Shown piece after piece: positions 35,601 to 37,557 of a DNA stretch of 37,557 nt. Source of the DNA: Verrucomicrobiia bacterium. GTDB lineage: Bacteria; Verrucomicrobiota; Verrucomicrobiae; Limisphaerales; JAKPVM01. The translations under genes and the position numbers were made by a program. The stretch is taken from contig JAOADO010000008.1 of the NCBI GenBank assembly GCA_026417275.1, positions 3,004 to 40,560 of the forward strand, given 5' to 3'. A model generated the notes under the pieces. It saw only the letters and a list, made by a program, of their open reading frames with translations, was not told the origin of the DNA and did not search any database. Every line of letters begins with the position of its first letter. Position 1 is the first letter of the stretch.

Positions 35601-35780
35601 ATGGTTATTAAAATGGAAAGATACGTACGCAAATATAAATGGAACGGTTGGGCTCCTATCCAAACAAGATTAATAGACGAAGGGGAGGTCCTCCCGCCCA
35701 CTGGAAAATTCAAAATATTTGCGCTATCTTCTCCATACCTTCATACCATAAAGAATATCGTGCCAATCACTCAGATTTAA
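35601..35780 (+). CDS. Uncharacterised 59-residue ORF between pdhB and pdhC
   Basis: An ATG-to-TAA frame of 59 codons that fills most of the 209-base gap between pdhB and pdhC. It is in the same frame as pdhC, with only the TAA and five codons separating it from the pdhC ATG. The protein reads MVIKMERYVRKYKWNGWAPI... and continues with RLIDEGEVLPPTGKFKIF and IKNIVPITQI: a basic, aromatic N-terminal half and a mixed beta-like second half, no membrane segment. A second ATG at 35613 is possible. No strong ribosome-binding site is seen at either. I do not recognise a family. It may be a real small protein, or leader RNA that happens to be open. Confidence 0.42.
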   Translation: MVIKMERYVRKYKWNGWAPIQTRLIDEGEVLPPTGKFKIFALSSPYLHTIKNIVPITQI

Positions 35781-35795
35781 CTTGAAAAACGTACT

Positions 35796-36998
35796 ATGGA
35801 AAAAGCGCCAATCATAATGCCACAATTAGGAGAATCCATTGCAGAGGCAACAGTAGTCAAATTTCTGGCAATCCCTGGTCAAAATGTCTCTGCCGGTCAA
35901 GAAATCCTCGAAGTGGAAACCAATAAAGCCACAATGACAGTCACAAGTCCCTGTGCAGGAAAAATCATCACATGGCTTGTGGAACTGAACGAAAGTTATC
36001 CCGTCGGCTCCGTGCTTGGTTACGTTGAAACAGAAAAGAAAATCGAAGAAAAAAATGAACCCAAGCTCGTCCAACAACCATCCTCAACCATTGAAGAACA
36101 AAGGTCGCCCGCAGAACAACAAGTTTACGAAACACCAAAAAAAGGCGTGCATCCTACTGTTCGCGGTTTGCCCGTACCAGCCCATCTGCTTGGAGCCTCC
36201 TACATGAGCCCGCGGCTGAAGGCGCGAATGCAGGAACTTGGACTCCATGCCGCGGACCTTGCCGGCATAAAAGGAAGCGGAGCCGGCGGTCGTGTAACAA
36301 TTGAAGACTTTGAACGCTACATTTCCTTTATCGAAAACCAGAAAAAAACAAAAGCCTCCACAATGCGCGTAGCTGTTGCGGACGCCATGAGACGGAGCTG
36401 GACGCGTCCGCTTGCTACCGTTGGACTTTATGGACGTCTGGATAATATTCTTGAACACCGCAAAACCATTGCGCCAAAACCGGGTCCATCTCTTTACGTT
36501 TTGCGGGCCCTGGCTATTGCGCTTTCCGAAAACAGCGCCCCAGCTGGCAGACTTATCGGCAATGTCATCGTGCACCCTCCGGCGATTGACATCGGCGTTG
36601 CCGTGGAAGCCGAAGACGGTGTCCTTGTCCCCGTAATCCGCAACGCCGATAAAAAAACCCTAAAAGAACTCATTCCTATCTACAATGAACTTGTTGAACT
36701 TGCCAGACAACGGCGTTTGCCAGCCGACGCCACTGGTTCATCAATAGCCACTGTTTCAAACTACGGCACATTCGGACTTGTCTGGGCTACACCAATCCCA
36801 TTGCCAGAACAAACCCTTGTCCTCGGGCTTGGCGCCGGACGCAAAATGCCGCTCTGGGACGAAGAAAAACAACAATTCATACCTGCCACCATGGCATGCC
36901 TTACCTTAAGTTTTGACCACCGCGTACTGGACGGAGGCGCCGCCGGCAGACTTCTCAACCGCATTGCCCAACTCATAAATGAACCAGAGAAGTTATAA
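35796..36998 (+). CDS. pdhC: Dihydrolipoamide acyltransferase (E2 of pyruvate dehydrogenase)
   Basis: Accepts the acyl group on its lipoyl lysine and passes it to CoA. The 400-residue protein has one lipoyl domain (about 1-80) with Lys44 in VETNKATMTV, a peripheral-subunit-binding domain (136-176, MSPRLKARMQELG through GAGGRVTIEDFERYI), and a catalytic domain (190-400). In that domain SFDHRVLDGGAAG carries His375 and Asp379. It is normal length for an E2 with one lipoyl domain. No dihydrolipoamide dehydrogenase (E3) gene follows; the transcript ends near a DUF262 gene instead. Pyruvate versus branched-chain 2-oxoacid specificity is not resolved. Confidence 0.93.
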   Translation: MEKAPIIMPQLGESIAEATVVKFLAIPGQNVSAGQEILEVETNKATMTVTSPCAGKIITWLVELNESYPVGSVLGYVETEKKIEEKNEPKLVQQPSSTIEEQRSPAEQQVYETPKKGVHPTVRGLPVPAHLLGASYMSPRLKARMQELGLHAADLAGIKGSGAGGRVTIEDFERYISFIENQKKTKASTMRVAVADAMRRSWTRPLATVGLYGRLDNILEHRKTIAPKPGPSLYVLRALAIALSENSAPAGRLIGNVIVHPPAIDIGVAVEAEDGVLVPVIRNADKKTLKELIPIYNELVELARQRRLPADATGSSIATVSNYGTFGLVWATPIPLPEQTLVLGLGAGRKMPLWDEEKQQFIPATMACLTLSFDHRVLDGGAAGRLLNRIAQLINEPEKL

Positions 36999-37199
36999 GG
37001 AAAATAGAAAAAACTATATGGACCTATAGAACACTAACAATGAGAAAGAACAGTGAATACCACTGTTGCAAGGTTATATTCCATTCTCCTGGCTTTCTAT
37101 TTACTACAAAGAAACAACTCGTGGAAGAACCGCTCTTGGTTGAAAGCGGTAGAAAAAGATACAAATATAAATCCCAAAAGACTTGAGAGGACTAAGTAA
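36999..37199. other. Spacer before the DUF262 gene, with a possible 48-codon ORF
   Basis: These 201 bases hold no clear hairpin terminator for pdhC. An ATG at 37040 opens 48 codons to a TGA at 37184-37186, with a basic Lys/Tyr-rich end (RKRYKYKSQKT). It lies in front of the DUF262 ATG, preceded by GAGAGGACTAAGTAA. The short frame has no recognised relative and may be chance. Confidence 0.25.
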
Positions 37200-37557
37200 A
37201 TGTCAACTCAACGTTACTCTGTAACCCCACATCCAATTGAGACCATTCTGACATGGGTAAAGTCAGGCGACGTTGCCATACCAGAAATTCAACGCCCATT
37301 TGTATGGAATGCAACAAAAGTCCGCGATTTACTTGATTCGCTCTACCACGGTTATCCAATCGGATATCTAATCACCTGGCGCAATCCAAAAGTCAAACTC
37401 AAGGATGGATCTCTAGCTTCTGGTAAACGTATACTTATTGATGGTCAGCAACGAGTTACAGCACTGATGACTGCCATTTTAGGACACGATGTGGTAACAA
37501 AAGACTATACTTCTACTCGGATTAAAATTGCTTTTAATCCAATAAAGGAACGTTTCG
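37200..37557 (+). CDS. DUF262 (GmrSD/ParB-like N-terminal) protein, cut by the window edge
   Basis: DUF262 domains have a ParB/Srx-like nucleotide-binding fold and are known from the GmrSD type IV restriction proteins and other defence-associated genes. The first 119 residues are visible. [20 protein letters not shown] (25-44) and [13 protein letters not shown] (78-90) are the typical DUF262 motifs: IPxxQRxFVW and IDGQQR, where the DGQQR residues (81-85) belong to the nucleotide-binding region. The C-terminal DUF1524 (HNH) nuclease domain usual in full GmrSD proteins lies, if present, beyond the edge. AGGAC before the ATG at 37200 is the ribosome-binding region. Codon use looks unremarkable. 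A defence role is inference. Confidence 0.9.
   Translation, partial: MSTQRYSVTPHPIETILTWVKSGDVAIPEIQRPFVWNATKVRDLLDSLYHGYPIGYLITWRNPKVKLKDGSLASGKRILIDGQQRVTALMTAILGHDVVTKDYTSTRIKIAFNPIKERF

Overview
The window reads as part of a bacterial chromosome, about 43-45% GC by eye, from a two-membrane (Gram-negative type) organism. It encodes apolipoprotein N-acyltransferase, a TolC-type outer-membrane channel, a Tat-exported serine hydrolase and several lipid- or surface-directed enzymes. An hdrCBA (heterodisulfide reductase-like) operon and pyruvate phosphate dikinase suggest an anaerobic or flexible energy metabolism. A three-gene pyruvate dehydrogenase cluster and aromatic amino acid genes show ordinary central metabolism. 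I cannot name the phylum. The mix (bacterial deoxyhypusine synthase-like protein, orphan HdrABC, glycosidase-glycosyltransferase fusion) would fit a poorly cultivated phylum, but that is inference.

Layout. 1-1.5 kb (minus): the start of enolase, cut by the window edge, preceded by a divergent tRNA-dihydrouridine synthase. 1.6-2.8 kb (plus): a deoxyhypusine synthase-like gene, ending in a strong hairpin that also encodes the C-terminus of the convergent lnt gene. 2.9-5.7 kb (minus): a glycosyltransferase-lnt operon. 5.9-8.9 kb (minus): a hybrid sensor kinase (CHASE-PAS-PAS-HisKA-ATPase-REC) with an unusual ATP-binding region. 9.1-11.9 kb (minus): ppdK. 12.0-17.5 kb (minus): a multi-membrane GT-C-like protein, a lemA-TPM-TPM cluster, queG and aroK.

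17.6-21.4 kb (plus): hdrC-hdrB-hdrA, preceded by a two-hairpin structured leader and followed by a strong terminator. 21.6-23.5 kb (plus): an exported SGNH hydrolase and a bile-acid:sodium-symporter family transporter. 23.5-24.8 kb (minus): miaB. 25.0-32.0 kb (plus): a cell-envelope stretch with a Tat-exported serine beta-lactamase-like hydrolase, a TolC-family channel, a glycosidase-like/GT2 fusion, and an exported carbohydrate-binding-like/nitrilase fusion. 32.0-33.5 kb: thrH-like phosphatase and trpC. 33.6-37.0 kb: pdhA-pdhB-(59-codon ORF)-pdhC. The right edge cuts a DUF262 (GmrSD/ParB-like) gene that may open a defence region.

No rRNA, tRNA, CRISPR array or insertion sequence was seen. 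No gene-free stretch exceeds 300 bases. The points most worth a second look are the structured leader of hdrCBA, the glycosidase-GT2 fusion, the deoxyhypusine synthase-like enzyme with changed substrate residues, the degenerate kinase ATP site, and the small ORF inside the pdh operon.
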